Below the pieces are notes generated by a model. That model saw only the letters and a list, made by a program, of their open reading frames with translations. It made no database searches and had not been told where the DNA came from. A program made the position numbers and the translations under genes. 64,000 bases of DNA, taken from the NCBI GenBank assembly GCA_016748015.1, contig JAAOMT010000591.1, positions 4,933-68,932 of the forward strand. Direction: 5' to 3'. The first letter of the stretch is position 1. Every line of letters begins with the position of its first letter. Positions 1 through 13,055 of the stretch are shown piece by piece. The stretch comes from Geosiphon pyriformis (lineage: Eukaryota; Glomeromycota; Glomeromycetes; Archaeosporales; Geosiphonaceae).

Positions 1-3000
1 TCATTCATTTGTGCACCATATTACGAAATTTTAATTTTGAAACAATATATCATACTAAAGTTTACCATATTATACACTGGACAGATAAATTACCAGACAT
101 TGCATTTTTGTCACAAATAATATCAAAAAGATTTTTGTTGATTACAATGAACAATTAAAAATTTTGTCAAGGATATCTATAAAAAGTTGGCTTAAACCAC
201 ATGTTTAGATGTATTGAGAAGGGAAAATCATAAGAAGTACAAGAATAAATTACATGTGTGTATTATGTTTTGAAACTTTTTTAGGATCCGAACCTGCATT
301 AAATTTAGTATTACTAAAAGTTTTCTAATTTATTAATTTATTACAACATGAAATATTAGAAATTTATTAAAATTATATAAGCAGAATTATTATGGTTTAC
401 TTTCAATTCATTTACCTTCCATTGCAGGTTTCAAAAGGACTTTGTTTGATACTCTTACAATTGGCAGCAAAACAGTACTACAAACTTTATTAATTCTTTT
501 ATAATTTTTTATTATAATTAATATTTAATAACTAATTGGTTCTCCTAGTTTTTATTACAAAACCTTAATTTTTTAAATCATTCGAACTTTAATAATTCTC
601 AAGTATAAATCAGTTGATCTCATAATTTCGACTGTTAAGCATATATGTTGTATATACTTTTTAAATGCGGGGTATATCGTTTGACAGATGAAATAAATAA
701 CAAACACAATCAAAACTTAAATTTAAAATATCAATAAATGGAATTAGTTTTAAGGTTATTATGTTAATGCCAAGGAAATCTGAAAATAGAAAAATAGTTT
801 GTAAATAATACATCTAAATAACGCCATTAATATAATGTTATAATTCAATTAACAAAGCTTAAAATTTGATATCAATATTGATTATTCAATAATTATGTCT
901 TGAAAACAAATTATAGAAACAATTTTTTAAAACCTTCAAGTTAGTTTTACTGTAATAAAGTACAAAAAAAAACAAAGGAACCATCATTAATTATATAAGT
1001 AATAACTTTAAAAGTTGTAAAAACTTATCATTTTACTTTGTGAAAATGATTACATATCTTTTTCTAGTAATAAAGTTTGTTGCAAAAAACTTTTGTATTT
1101 GAATAAATCAATTATTGATTAATACTTTATATGATATTTATTATGATATAGATTTATTTATATAATATTGTTTTCCATTATTCTCAATAATTAATTTACA
1201 TCCTCGTTCTGACTTAATTAAATTCTTTAACATATTTTCTGAAACATCATCTCTTATTTCTATAATAAATTGGTTTAAATCTTTATAATTTTTTGGCTTT
1301 CTTTTTTCTACATTTCACTTTTACCCAAAATTTTGCAATGCAATTAAAATTAGATTATGATGACCAATTTAAAATTTTGAAAATTATCTTATGTTTCGTA
1401 TTATTATCTTATTGAAACCTTTTCATCGAATTACAAATTGATTATTAAAAATCCTGATATACATTGCTTTGTTTATTTTTGTGAACCAATACACATACAG
1501 TTTGATTTCTTTTGGAAAAGCCTCTTTATATGAAGATTTTGTGCTATATTTTATAATTGTACAAATCACAATTTCAAAATGTTTTTAGAGAACTAAAAAA
1601 TTGGTTAATTGGTAAATACGGTATTATCTCAATTATTATTTAGGAATAACTTATCAGTTTTTTTATAATCTTTTGTTAAGTATTAAGGTGAATTTTGGTT
1701 GGTTTCTTACATTTAGCAGCCATCAAGTGGTTCAATATATATGAGATTACTACCTTTATTTGAGTTTGGTTGACTGTTTTTTCTTATCCAAAGTGGTTTT
1801 GTAAGATTGTCATATATTAAGCAAATTAAATGTCTTTTTGAGTTATGAATGTTTTTTGTTTAATATATATTATTATTTCAAATGTCTAAGGTTGTATAAT
1901 ATTAACATGAAAACTGTTTTTGTAATTCAATTGTAAAAAAATTATTGTTGATTTAATTTTAGATTTTGGTAATTGAAATATGAAGTTATTTTAATTATGG
2001 TATTATGATTTGACATTTTTAATACTTTTTTATTTTTAGAACTTTGCTTAATATTCCTAAAACTAATTTTTTTGATTAATTATTTTACTATAATTTTTTA
2101 CATTCAATTCTTATTTATTGTTATCTATCAGCTTGTTACTTTAATCTAATTTTTGCAAGATTAAAAATATTGTACAAAATAATTTTAACAAATTTAAGAA
2201 AAATTTTAATTTCTTGGCATAAAAACTCAAAAATCCATGCAAATAAAATTTTATTAATTAATAAAATTAGAAAAATGTAAAAAATATTGAGAAAAAACCT
2301 AAATTTTAAATTATTGCCAGGATTTTAAAAAAAATATGATCTTTTTCACATATTCGTAAAAAGAAGTTTGACTTGAACTTGAAAGATTTTTTATAAAGTA
2401 TTATATATTAATACAAATACCAAAAAACCTTTGATAAACACGGGCTTATTTCAAAATATTTTTGTTTTCATAATTGCAAACTATTTTGTTTCTAGGTCCA
2501 TCTCCAAATCTAGCTTGGATTTAAATCGTCTAGAATTCAAATAAATTTTGATTGCAACGTTAACTAATTATCTTTTTTCAAAAATAAAAATTCACGGATT
2601 TAGGTATTATAAAACAGCCAGAAAGAAATATTAGTAGGAAATTGAAAGATAGGACTGATGCAATCTTCAACATCTGATTCAAACCATAGACCAAAAAATC
2701 GGAACATTTTTCACGTTCTAGAATTTGATTGCATATCTCATGCTACACTGTAATCGGGATGATCCACAAGTCACATAATGGCTATTTAACTATATTAACC
2801 AGATTCTTTTAAAAAATTTTAATTTTCATCTTGGAATAATTTAATAAATTTCTTTGATTTCAAATCAGAGTGAAGTCAGAATATTTACTTTGAAATTATA
2901 AACCATGAAAGCTCCTCGTAGTTATTCTCTGTCAGTTTTTTCATTTAGTGCTAATTCCGGTCCTCAAAATTTTTTAAGAAAATTCATATAATCCTTACCT

Positions 3001-3369
3001 CAATTGAGTTCTCTTTAGACCTTATAATAAAATTAAGGAAGTAGACTTTTACATAATGAATTTATCCGTTATTATCATAAATTCCCACAATATACAATAT
3101 ATATTATCACAAGGATTTTTCTATTCATCCATGTCATGTTATTGAGCTTAATCAAAATATTAAAATTCTATTCTCTTTCTTGGATTTGTCATTTTTATCC
3201 TGAACAAATTGATATCCTGGTTTGTGTTACCTCATTCTTTGATGTTGCAATTTTCACTTTTCCTTATGATTTTATTTACCTTTTTTCAACTGATTTAAAA
3301 GGTTATTTAATTCAATGTTTTCTTTCTTAAATTTGATAATCCCGTTTAGAATATAATTTACTGTCAGAA
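1..3369. other. A+T-rich non-coding stretch, one possible gene scrap
   Basis: I see no convincing gene, RNA or complete transposon here apart from the small open frame at 1141-1314 listed separately. The other open frames (for example 3136-3330 on +) are low complexity and resemble nothing I know. Homopolymer A and T runs are frequent. Confidence 0.5.
1141..1314 (-). pseudogene. possible decayed coding fragment
   Basis: On the minus strand about 57 codons are open, from just after a TGA to a TAA at 1141-1143, with no internal Met start. The reading is less biased than its surroundings. It is Lys/Asn/Ile-rich with a charged segment (IRDDVSENMLKNLIKSERG) and ends KQYYINKSIS. I do not recognise a family. 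It may be the last exon of a lost gene or chance; nothing nearby extends it. Confidence 0.2.
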
Positions 3370-3552
3370 CATAAGGTAAAAGAGGATATTTTGGCAACTT
3401 ACATTATTGTGGCGAAGTCAATGATTTGTTCAGGATTTTGATAAGAGTATAAAAGATTTCATAATTTCACGCGTTTTACTCTCGCACGCGAATTTATTTT
3501 GCTAACTTTGCCACAACACTCTATTCGCCAAAATACTCACTTTTACATTATG
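3370..3552. mobile_element. MITE-like element with imperfect terminal inverted repeats
   Basis: The left end (CATAAGGTAAAAGAGGATAT, then TTTTGGC) and the reverse complement of the right end (CATAATGTAAAAGTGAGTAT, then TTTTGGC) match at most positions for about 27 bases. The match continues more weakly through TTGTGGCGAAGT / TTGTGGCAAAGT. The unit is about 183 bp and has no coding capacity. I could not settle the target duplication. The shape fits a non-autonomous DNA transposon; a chance foldback is less likely given the arm length. A spurious open frame at 3499-3762 overlaps the right arm. Confidence 0.45.
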
Positions 3553-6020
3553 AATACCAACTTTCTTGTTAAGTATTATCTTAACTTTTACTTCTCTATT
3601 GCCAGTTATGCAGGCAGCTGTAGGAGAATAAAGAGGGCCAAAATTATATTTTTGAAATGCTGTATCACATTTAAAATTTCTTTTTCTGTTAAAAAAATGC
3701 TAAAGTATGCTTCAAGAAGTGGGTACAAAAACTTGGCTTTGACTTGGCATTTCCCTAAATAACTCAATCATGATATTTCTTGTGCATTATCTAATTTCAG
3801 TATATTTATACTTTATTCAAAAAAATTTTAAAAGCTCCTTCTTATGGTAAATTCTTCTGAGAAGAAAATTGAATATGACATCACGCGAATCTACCGCATG
3901 CTTACCAAGCTCTCGTCATTTCTTTGTTGATATTTTTAAATTTCTAGATGTCTTTGTCTTTATTTATTTTATAATTGTTATGAATATGTTTGAATTTTAT
4001 TACAAATATTTTCAAAAAATTTGAATATATTTCAAAATCTAAATTTAAATTGTGCCATTACATAGAAACAAATTATAGAGTCATTTGTATTTTTTTAATT
4101 GCAGCATAATATCCCAAATTTTTTTCTACATTCCAATTGATCGACTTTACTGAAAAAAAAACATTTGTGGAAGAACAAAAAGATTCGAATCTCATAGTAT
4201 TGTCAGCCTTTTGCAACTTTGCTAAAAGATAAAAATTTTACGTTTCTATAATGATAGAGCCATGTAGCCAAATTTTTTCGCATAAAATTTGCTTTCAATT
4301 CAATTTAATTGACTGCAGGCCAAGAAAAATGAGAAAATATTTTAGTTAGTAGTTTTAGTATATCAAAAATGAATTTTATAAAAAATAATTTTTGATCTGT
4401 ACAACAATATTTTACTAATGAGTAATAATATACATTAGAAAACAAATTGAATTTAAGATTTTCATATAATTCAATTAAAAAAAATAATATGCTTGAATCA
4501 TGGTTTTAGCTTAAACCAATTGGATAATGTTCTAAAAAAAAATTTAATATTCCTCAAGTTAATTTAATTTGTTTCAAAAAATTAATTCTAAAAATAAAAA
4601 ATATTTTTCAAATGGTAAATTATTTTACAAGCATAATTAATTATGCTCTCTTTTTCTGTTACATTACTTATCTTTGCATCACTTATATTTGTATTCAAGT
4701 TCTTATGGTTTATTAAAAATACTTTCAAAATTTTGGTATATATTATTATAGCTTTCTTTTCTAATGTATTATTCTTTTTTTAGCATTTATTAAAAAAATC
4801 TCGAGAATCATAAGTTATTAATGTAGCTAGATGCTTTCAAAAATATCTTTCCATGATTTCATACTCTTTTTCGTCTTAAAATATCATTTTAAATCAGAAA
4901 ACAACTGATGTCAAATAATATTATGCATCTATCAACTTTTCATTTTTTTCCCTTTTCTATTTCTTACATATTTTTACTCAGCCATTTTTTTTTCCTTCTA
5001 AATGCTGACCGTTTTGAAATATTTTTAAACTTCTAATCAAATATTTAAGCGCCTAAAACAATGAAATTTGGAAAATTCAAAATATACATACATATAAATT
5101 AGGGATTATGTCAGCAAGGAAAACTTTTTAATCAAGTATCGGTTTTTAAATTTTCAAATTCACTACCAAATCTGTACCAATCATATATCAAATTTCATAT
5201 GGTCTAGAAATTAAAATACGTAATTTGATTCTTTATAAACAAAAATTAGAAATTCCTAAATATAAAAGAATGAATGAATGAATGAATGAGTGAATAAATG
5301 ACGGGTTTTCTTTTTCTACCATTTTCATTGTGATCACGAAAAAAATTAATTACATTTGATCCCTTAATTCAGGAGTCGTTAACTAAGAATATAACTAAAA
5401 TCCTTGTTCCTGCCGATTTCATTTTTCGAATCTAAAAGATTATAGCATTTAATTAGAAGAAGTAAATGAAATTGATTTATATTTTTTCAAAGTTAAATTC
5501 TATGACTTCAGAAGTCTCATGAATTCTTCAAGTAATCTACGGTCTTTTATTATACAGTGCATAATATATACTTTCTTGTTTGTTAAATTCAAGAATTTTA
5601 AAAACACAGTGATCTTTGTTTATGCCCCAAACTTTAATTTTATTTTTGAATATGCAATACCATCTTATGACCGAAGCAGGCGTTACACAATCATTGCTAA
5701 TGAGCCAAGATAATTAAATTAGGATGGTCATCATTTCTTATGAAGAGCACATGAAGAAGCAAGCCGGAAATATATTTCCAGAGATTAATTTATTAAAAAA
5801 AAAATTGTAATTAAATTGGTTCTTTTTCAGAGAAAAGTAAATTTGTAATGATATGAAATTTCTTTGCCATGAATTCCTGCGGTTTAAGAAGCTCAAATCT
5901 CATTCAAAAAAATCTATAAAATCTTTCGTAGAATGGTCAACAATTTCCGCCCTGGTGTCATTTGTAAAAGATTTTGAACCATCCATTGATTTTGAATAAA
6001 GAATTACAAGACAATATATA
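3553..6020. other. A+T-rich intergenic region upstream of the HMG gene
   Basis: No gene is supported. There is a short GAAT microsatellite near 5268-5298. The last part, about 5900-6020, must hold the promoter of the HMG-box gene, but I see no specific element that I can name. Confidence 0.5.
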
Positions 6021-6809
6021 ATGCCAAAAGATTTTTCTCAATTTAGGCCAGACTCGCCTCCAACAATCTCTCACGAAGAATTGTTGATGAACGCTAAGAA
6101 GCGAGTACGAAAAAATAAAAATCCTACAATGACACCAAATGCCTTTTTAGCATATCGTACGGCAATGTGTAAACGAATTAACGAAAAAAAAATAAAATTG
6201 AGTTTGACTCAAAAATCTCAAATAGCCCAATCTTTATGGCGACGAGAAGATGACCTTGTAAAAAAACAATATAAATCTCTTGCACGTCAAATCAAAGAAG
6301 AGTTTATTGAGTGGTATCGAGATCATATGAGGCCACCACTTCAGGATTTTGCCCAAAGTTTTCCTGCTCCAATTCACAATATTCCAACGGCTTCTTTGGC
6401 AAACCACGAAACCACTTTGAATAGGGAATTTGAGAATTTTGATAACTCGATTTATCCTGAGGGCCAAGAAATTTCGAGTATTCTCTTCGACACTTATGTT
6501 CAAGAGCCCTTTACATGCTGCCCAGTTTTTTCGAATGAAGCAGCATCGATTGTATTATATAACGTTCCTGAATTTGAAAATTCAGATTTAACCCAAAATT
6601 CCTCACAAATAAACACTTCATATCAAACCTTATGCTGGACACCCATATTGGTTCCGGAATCTTTTCGTGATGTGATTCCAGAAAATGTAGATGATTTACA
6701 AGTCTTAAATACCACGCCTCAGTCTTCAAATATCGTTATCAGCAACGTCCATATCGAAGATTCTTCGGAATGTAACGCCATAACTACATTTAATCAAATT
6801 CTCTTCTGA
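6021..6809 (+). CDS. HMG-box transcription factor of the MATA_HMG type
   Basis: An uninterrupted 262-residue frame from ATG to TGA. Residues about 34-101 form one HMG box: NPTMTPNAFLAYRTAMCKR, a central basic stretch, then IAQSLWRREDDLVKKQYKSL and FIEWY, with the spaced aromatic residues of the fold. HMG boxes bind the DNA minor groove and bend it. In fungi the MATA_HMG subtype includes mating-type and sexual-development regulators, and Rhizophagus has an expanded set. The remaining 160 residues are acidic and Ser/Thr/Asn-rich without a domain I recognise, possibly an activation region. There is no intron. Codon composition is clearly higher in G+C than the flanks, which argues for a live gene. 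Any role in mating identity is inferred from the family, not from this locus. Confidence 0.88.
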   Translation: MPKDFSQFRPDSPPTISHEELLMNAKKRVRKNKNPTMTPNAFLAYRTAMCKRINEKKIKLSLTQKSQIAQSLWRREDDLVKKQYKSLARQIKEEFIEWYRDHMRPPLQDFAQSFPAPIHNIPTASLANHETTLNREFENFDNSIYPEGQEISSILFDTYVQEPFTCCPVFSNEAASIVLYNVPEFENSDLTQNSSQINTSYQTLCWTPILVPESFRDVIPENVDDLQVLNTTPQSSNIVISNVHIEDSSECNAITTFNQILF

Positions 6810-9800
6810 ATTCGGACTAATTTTACAAAACACTAATACACATCTTTAATTTTTTTCAACCCCATTATCGGTAACGTGACCGAGAAGCAATCGAAAAAGT
6901 ATATACTTATCTAAAAACGCTCGATTTTAGGCAAATTTGATAGTTGGATAATAGGTTTCGAATAAAATATTTGCCTCTAGAAAAATAACATTTGTAAAAT
7001 ATTTGAAAGGTTTTAGATCTGATTCAAGTTCTGTTTAGAAACATTATCATAATTTAAGGATTTTTAGGAATTTTAAGAAATAAATAAAAACTGTTACTTT
7101 TAAGTCAATCATAATTCTTGAGTTTAATTAATTTTACTTCTTCTGCCATACGGTTTAATTTAGAGTCAAAAAGTAATTTCGTTTAAGAATACAAAAAAAA
7201 TCTAAACTTTATTGAGTGAAATATAGAAAAAAATATTCTCTTAATTGGATCAAGTTAGTGTAAATAATACCATTAAAGATGTTCATAGCCTGCTTCAACT
7301 TATATGTAATCTCAGGTTAGAAAATTAGAAAAAACTTGATTTATATTTAGTCTTGTAAAAATTTTAGATTTATTATTGGATTTAAGTTGTTCCATTGGTA
7401 GGAATGAATACAATTTACAGTTATATATGAATTGACTAAAAATTTATAAATAACTAAAAAACTAAAAATAAATGCAAACTTACGTATCTATGAATTTGTA
7501 CTCCAATCCAATCTTTTTAATATTTAATGTTTGATGCTTTCTGTATTTACTTTACTATTTATATTTATATAATTATTATAAAAAACTAATGATTAAATCA
7601 ATCATCAAGTAAATGACTAGAGTAGTAGATTTTTATCATTTACTAAACAAAGAAGTAATTAAAAAAATTCAAGGTTTTAAAAACTTATTTTTTTAAGTAT
7701 AATATTTTTTTATGATTAAATTTTTTTTTGTTTTCATTATAATCATTTTATTTTATATATTAAAATATTATTCATTTTTAATTATAAATCAAGTTATTCC
7801 CATTATTAGGATCTATTGTAATTCATACGTTATTTTCAATAAATATTTTTTTTATTTGATTAAAAATTTAAATAATTAAATTGAACAAATAATTTTTTCT
7901 AACAACAATAAAAATTTTAAAAATAAAACAAACATATGTTTTTAATTGTTTAAAAATATATATATTCATTTGAAATAAATATTCAAATAAAACATTATCG
8001 TACAAATTTTTTCAAAAAATAGATAAAATTAACAAATAAAAAATAAATAGTAAAAATTTTGTTATCAATCAATTTATTACTTTTATTTTACGCAACAAAA
8101 TTTTGTTAACTTTTAAAAATATGTTTATATAAAATAGTGATAAAATTAATTCGAATTAACATGAATGATTAGTCACATATAATAAGCATATAAATTATAT
8201 TTACTCAAAGTTTTTAAAATTTTACATTATATAAATAGGAAATAGATAATATTTTTAAAGCATTAAAAAAATATTATATAATCAAATTTTAATTAAAATT
8301 ATATTTGATATTAAAAATATTGTACAAAATTACGAAGATTTATGTGAATATCTTCCCAAATTAAGGTAGAATTTTGCTATTTTTTTTATCCAAAAAACAG
8401 ATAAAATCCCTGAATCACGTTTCAAAATACAATGGAAACTATTTTACAAATGTTGGAAAAAATTTCTAAAATTTCAAGCATCCCGAAGTGCCCAATACAA
8501 TAATATTTTAAAAAAACTTAAAGAAAATGGCAATTTAAATCACAAAAAATGGCCAGATGATTGAGAAAAATTATGACCAATATGGCCAAATTGATTGTTT
8601 AAAAAATATGGCAAGATTCAATAAATTTTTTACACTTTGGAGACAAGATTGAAACATCAATCTCATATACAACAATTTGAAACATTTGGTTTAAGAATAT
8701 CATAAAAAACAACCAAATTTTGCCCTGATGTTAATAGAATATTATAAGCAAAGAATCATAGATGAAGTGCACAAATACCTGAACTAAAATTGGAACAATA
8801 CTTTATATCCAATAAAATTTTGGTCCAGTTTTTTAAGAACACTGTATAACATGATTATAAAAAGAAACCACCAAATTGTCCAGTTCTAAAAATTAGACCG
8901 AATATTTTTTCATAAATTGGCTATTCTAAAAGAATTAAAACTTTTTAAAAGAATAATGGCTACGAAAATGTACAATAAAATTCTAAACAACTATTTCTTG
9001 AATTTAAGGATTTAGGAAAGTGCAATAATGGCTTTAACAGAATAATTTTTTTATGCATAAACACTTTTTTATAATAAAATATATTTAAAATAATATTTTT
9101 AACTTTTTTATATATTCCAAATTTAAATATCATTGAATATCTTCAAAAATGCAAAAAATTTATAATAAAAACATAAATTATTATTTTTTACAATATATCA
9201 AATCATTTAGTTAAAATTAAAACAGAAATTAATAATTAAAAAACTTTATGAAACATAAATCTATTAATTTGAGTTATTAAATAAAATATAAAATATATTA
9301 ATTATTATATCTATTGTAAAGTTAAAATAAATTATGTACTTTTATATTTTGTTTTACCTATACTATTATTTTAAGCCCCAAAAAAATTATTTGCATTAAA
9401 TATTAATTGCGATACTGTTAAAAAACATGGCTTAAGAAAAAATAATTAATAAATTAAAGATTTTTATTTTTTCAAAATTCAAAAAAATTATTCAGACTAT
9501 GTTTATATTTAAGTTAAACAAAATTGCTACTGCTAAATGAATTAAAAAAATTTCAATGAAAAAACCATATAAAAGTATAAAAATAATTGCTTTTAAATTT
9601 AGAAAATTAAGTTATTTAAAATACAACTTATTAAGCTGTAACAAAAAGCAATAATCAAATTTATTAAATTAAATTAAACTAATTTGGTTGTTAAATAATA
9701 GATTTTTTAATTAAAAAAATGCCATATAAGTCTATTTTTTCAATTTTAATTTAATCATAATTAAGAATAATTTATATTTTTTATGTATTATTTTTCAATT

Positions 9801-11672
9801 TTTTTTATTTAACTAAATTGTTTGTTTTTTAAATAAATTATCTTTAAAAAAGAAACTTTTTTATGTAAACTGATAAAATTACTATCTAATTAATTTTTGT
9901 TATCAAATTTATCAATATAATTAATAATCTACTAATTTTATTTTATTTAGTTTTGTTTTAATATTATAAAAAATTTATAACAAATAAAGATGATTTATTT
10001 TTAGCAAATTTTTTGGCAATATTTCGACCAATTACCATCTGCAATCACCAAAAAAACCAGATAAACAACTGAAAAAAATTTGCATATATTATACAAACCA
10101 AAATTTCTTGTAAAAATATTTTTAATAACAGCAATTAAAATCTTTGTAATAACTAATATAATTAGTTTTGACAAATTAGGTAAAAATTTAATTATTTTTG
10201 GAAATATTTTTTTGTTGTTAAATATAATTTAACAGATGTTACCCAAAAATTTAAGTTTATTATTATGTTTAATTTCAATAGTTTAATTAATAATTAAGTT
10301 GGCTGTTACAAAAACTGTATTATTACTGAATTTTTAACTTAAAAAAGTATTTGTGTTTTAAAAAACTTTATTTTTTGGTATTAAATTAATTAGTTTAATA
10401 AATAAAACAAGTTTTGCATTAATAATTATTAATTTAAGAAATTTATTATTATTAAAAAAAAATAAGCTTAACAATTTTATTATTATTATATTGAATTTAT
10501 TTATTTATAATTTGTTATTTTGTTATTTTGCTATTTTAAAAAAATTGTATAATAATATTATTTTATTATTATAAGTTATTTTTATATTAAATAGTAAGTT
10601 TATATTATTTATAATTAAACAATATTTTGTGTTTTAAAGCTATTTTATTGTTAATAATAAATAATATAATTTTTGTTTTGAAAATCTTTATAATAAATTT
10701 AATGCAAATTTTATTAATTTAGACAGATATAATTTTTTCTTAAAAATTCAAAATTTTGCAGGCTTTTTAAAATAATATAATTTTTAAATTTTTTAAAAAT
10801 ATGTTAATTTTATTAATTTATTATCTTTTAAATAAAGTAATAATTAAAATTAAAGCTAATTTTTGCTTTATTAAAAATATGTTAATTTTATTAATTTATT
10901 ATTTTAAGAAATAAAAATTTGGTTTTTAATTTAATTAAACTTTTTTTTAATATATATATCACTTAATTATTTTAAAAAAAAATAAAAACAAAAAACAATA
11001 TTAAACTGAATTAACAAAACAAAAACAAGTTAATAATTTAATTTACTATATTTAATAAAAATATATTATTATAAAAAACTCTTTTTTTGTATTTTTATAA
11101 TTATAATCAAAACAAAAAATAAAAAAATTACAACTTCTTTATTTTTTAAAGCATTTTATTAATATAATAATTATAACTATTAAAATTGCTTAATAATATT
11201 TTATAAAAGTATTTTACTTAAATAAAATAATTGTAAATTAATCTTTTATTAGTTTTAAAATACTATTTTTAGTTTTAAATAAAAGTTTTTTTCTATTTAA
11301 AATTTTTTTAAGCAATTAATTAAGATTAATTTTGGTATAATTGTTAATACTATAAAAATATTAAGATTTTTAATAATAAGCTAATAATAAAGCTATTTTT
11401 TTTTTTTATTATTTTTTTAAATTTGCTAAATAATTAAAAAAACCAAAAAATTAAAGAAACAATTTTTTTATTTATTATAAAGCAATCAATTTATTTAAAA
11501 TAGCTTTATGGTTAAATTTTTTACTTTTCAACAACAAAGAAGTTTGTTTCTTAGAAAATTGTAAAAAATAAAAAATAAAAACAAAAAAAAAACTTCTTCA
11601 AAAATATATACTTTGGAGAATTTTAGACATAGAAGAAAAAGAAGTTTTTTAACTTGTATATTAATTAATAAA

Positions 11673-11703
<31 letters not shown>

Positions 11704-11942
11704 TTTATTTAAATAATTAAATAAATAATATTTTGTTATAATTTTTTACAAAAAAATTATTAAAAAAGTGTTATTTAATAATTTAATTATATATTACATA
11801 ATTTTATTAAAATTCAAAAGTATAAATAATAAGATAGATAAATTATTTAATAAAATAAATATCTTTAAAAAAAGATATATAAAATAAAAAAATTAATAAC
11901 TTTTTTAACAAAAACATAAATTTAAATTTATTTAATATTTTT
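6810..11942. other. extremely A+T-rich gene desert
   Basis: About 5 kb of A/T homopolymers and short A+T repeats, with no gene. Two details: a trinucleotide AAT run near 11676-11701, and an island at about 8330-9060 that is less extreme in composition and is listed separately. Frames are too short and biased to be real. Confidence 0.6.
8330..9060 (+). pseudogene. possible strongly decayed coding sequence
   Basis: Within the desert this island has a more coding-like composition. A stretch of frame reads ESRFKIQWKLFYKCWKKF and then LKFQASRSAQYNNILKKL before stops accumulate. Further pieces in other frames contain Trp and Pro at coding-like frequency. I cannot name a family. It could be an old transposon or gene remnant. 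Confidence 0.2.
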
Positions 11943-13055
11943 AAATAAAAATAAAAAAAGTCATGCTGGCATTGCTGATAATATTATAACTGATGCTTTT
12001 GCTGAATAAGCTATATACTCTAGGATCTCTCTTCCTATTAGAATTAATTGTAGATATGTGGTTGCTAATGGCAGACCAGATTCTGGTAATGTCCATCATT
12101 TTGTACGTGATATTTTTTGTTCCATTTACAAGTTTCAATAGGAAGTAAGTCCTAGCCAAGAGGTTTTGTCTTGTTTGTTTGGTTTGGTTGTTGATTAGAA
12201 TAGTACCACTCTAGTTTGGCACCCTAACTCTCATATGCTCTCTGGGAGTACATGTTGAGCCACTGCTGCTCTTCATACATACTTCATAAAAGCTGTTCAT
12301 TTCAAGTTGCCTGTTGCTGTTCGAAAGAGGCTGTATAATAAGGATTACCCTGGTGTGTCATGTCTATTTTGTGATGATGTGGAACTTCCTGATCATGGCT
12401 TTACTTGTGTTAAGGATGCTTCTGTGCAGTCAGATATTTTGGGTGACTTTAATGGTATGTAGAAAACTTTAATGGGTCCTGATCTACTGTCGCCGTCTTT
12501 TGTGTTGTGAAATCTTTCTCTGGGGGTGTTTGATGTTGGTTTGTATTCGGTTTTTTGCAAGGAATTTGTTCTCAAGAGTTGGATAAATGAGGCTATTGCT
12601 TCTCTTAGTAACAAGAAGAAAGTGGCCTTTGTGGTAGTGGATTTTGTTCGTTGTTTAGCTGAAAGTCATAGGATGAACCTCTGGCTTTTTAGAACTAAGT
12701 TCAGGTCTGACATAGAGAGAAGTGGTTTGATTGGTGATGATGTTTTTGTGGCCAGTGCTTTTGGTGTGGGTGCTCTGTCTCTCTTAGTTGACACGGTCCG
12801 TCTTACTGGTGTGTTGGATTCTCTTGACGTCAGTTTTAGTTTTAGGGATAGGTTCTTGTTTTTGTCTGGTGCTGTTCATAGGATTAGTGTTTCTATAAGT
12901 GTGTAGTGTTGCCTTGATTGGCTCGAGTGGCCGGTCACATGTAGCAAATGCGTAAATCATGTTTAGTTGGCTACTTTTCTTTGTAACTTATTCTAGATTT
13001 TGGTTGGGCTGCACTCGTTAATAAATAAATAAAAATAAAAATAAAAATAAAAAAA
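11943..13055 (+). mobile_element. 5'-truncated LINE (non-LTR retrotransposon) with tail and likely target duplication
   Basis: The body runs from about 11960 to 13038. It holds the end of a LINE ORF2, a 3' UTR (from 12907), and a tail of TAAA/TAAAA repeats (about 13019-13050). A 17-bp A-rich direct repeat (AAATAAAAATAAAAAAA) lies at 11943-11959 and again at 13039-13055. It can be read as the target-site duplication, although the A-rich tail makes this ambiguous. A 5' truncation is the usual product of target-primed reverse transcription. The 3' UTR is related to those at 46618-46749 and about 23164-23300, so all three belong to one lineage. Confidence 0.7.
11960..12906 (+). pseudogene. LINE ORF2 C-terminal fragment: RNase H end and CCHC-like cluster
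   Basis: A single frame reads from HAGIADNIITDAFA (the conserved end of a LINE RNase H domain, HxGxxxN...D) to the stop at 12904-12906, interrupted by about six in-frame stops. After the RNase H end come LPVAVRKRLYNKDYPGVSC and CLFCDDVELPDHGFTC, a CX2CX7HX3C cluster seen at the C-terminus of fungal LINE polymerases, probably binding nucleic acid. The last stretch, 12526-12906, is open for 126 codons. The endonuclease and reverse transcriptase are absent. Dead copy. Confidence 0.7.

Noticed and set aside
11960-12510. Stop codons in the LINE fragment as proof of RIP
   Set aside because: Every stop codon is one transition away from some sense codon, so stops alone prove nothing. Only aligned copies do.
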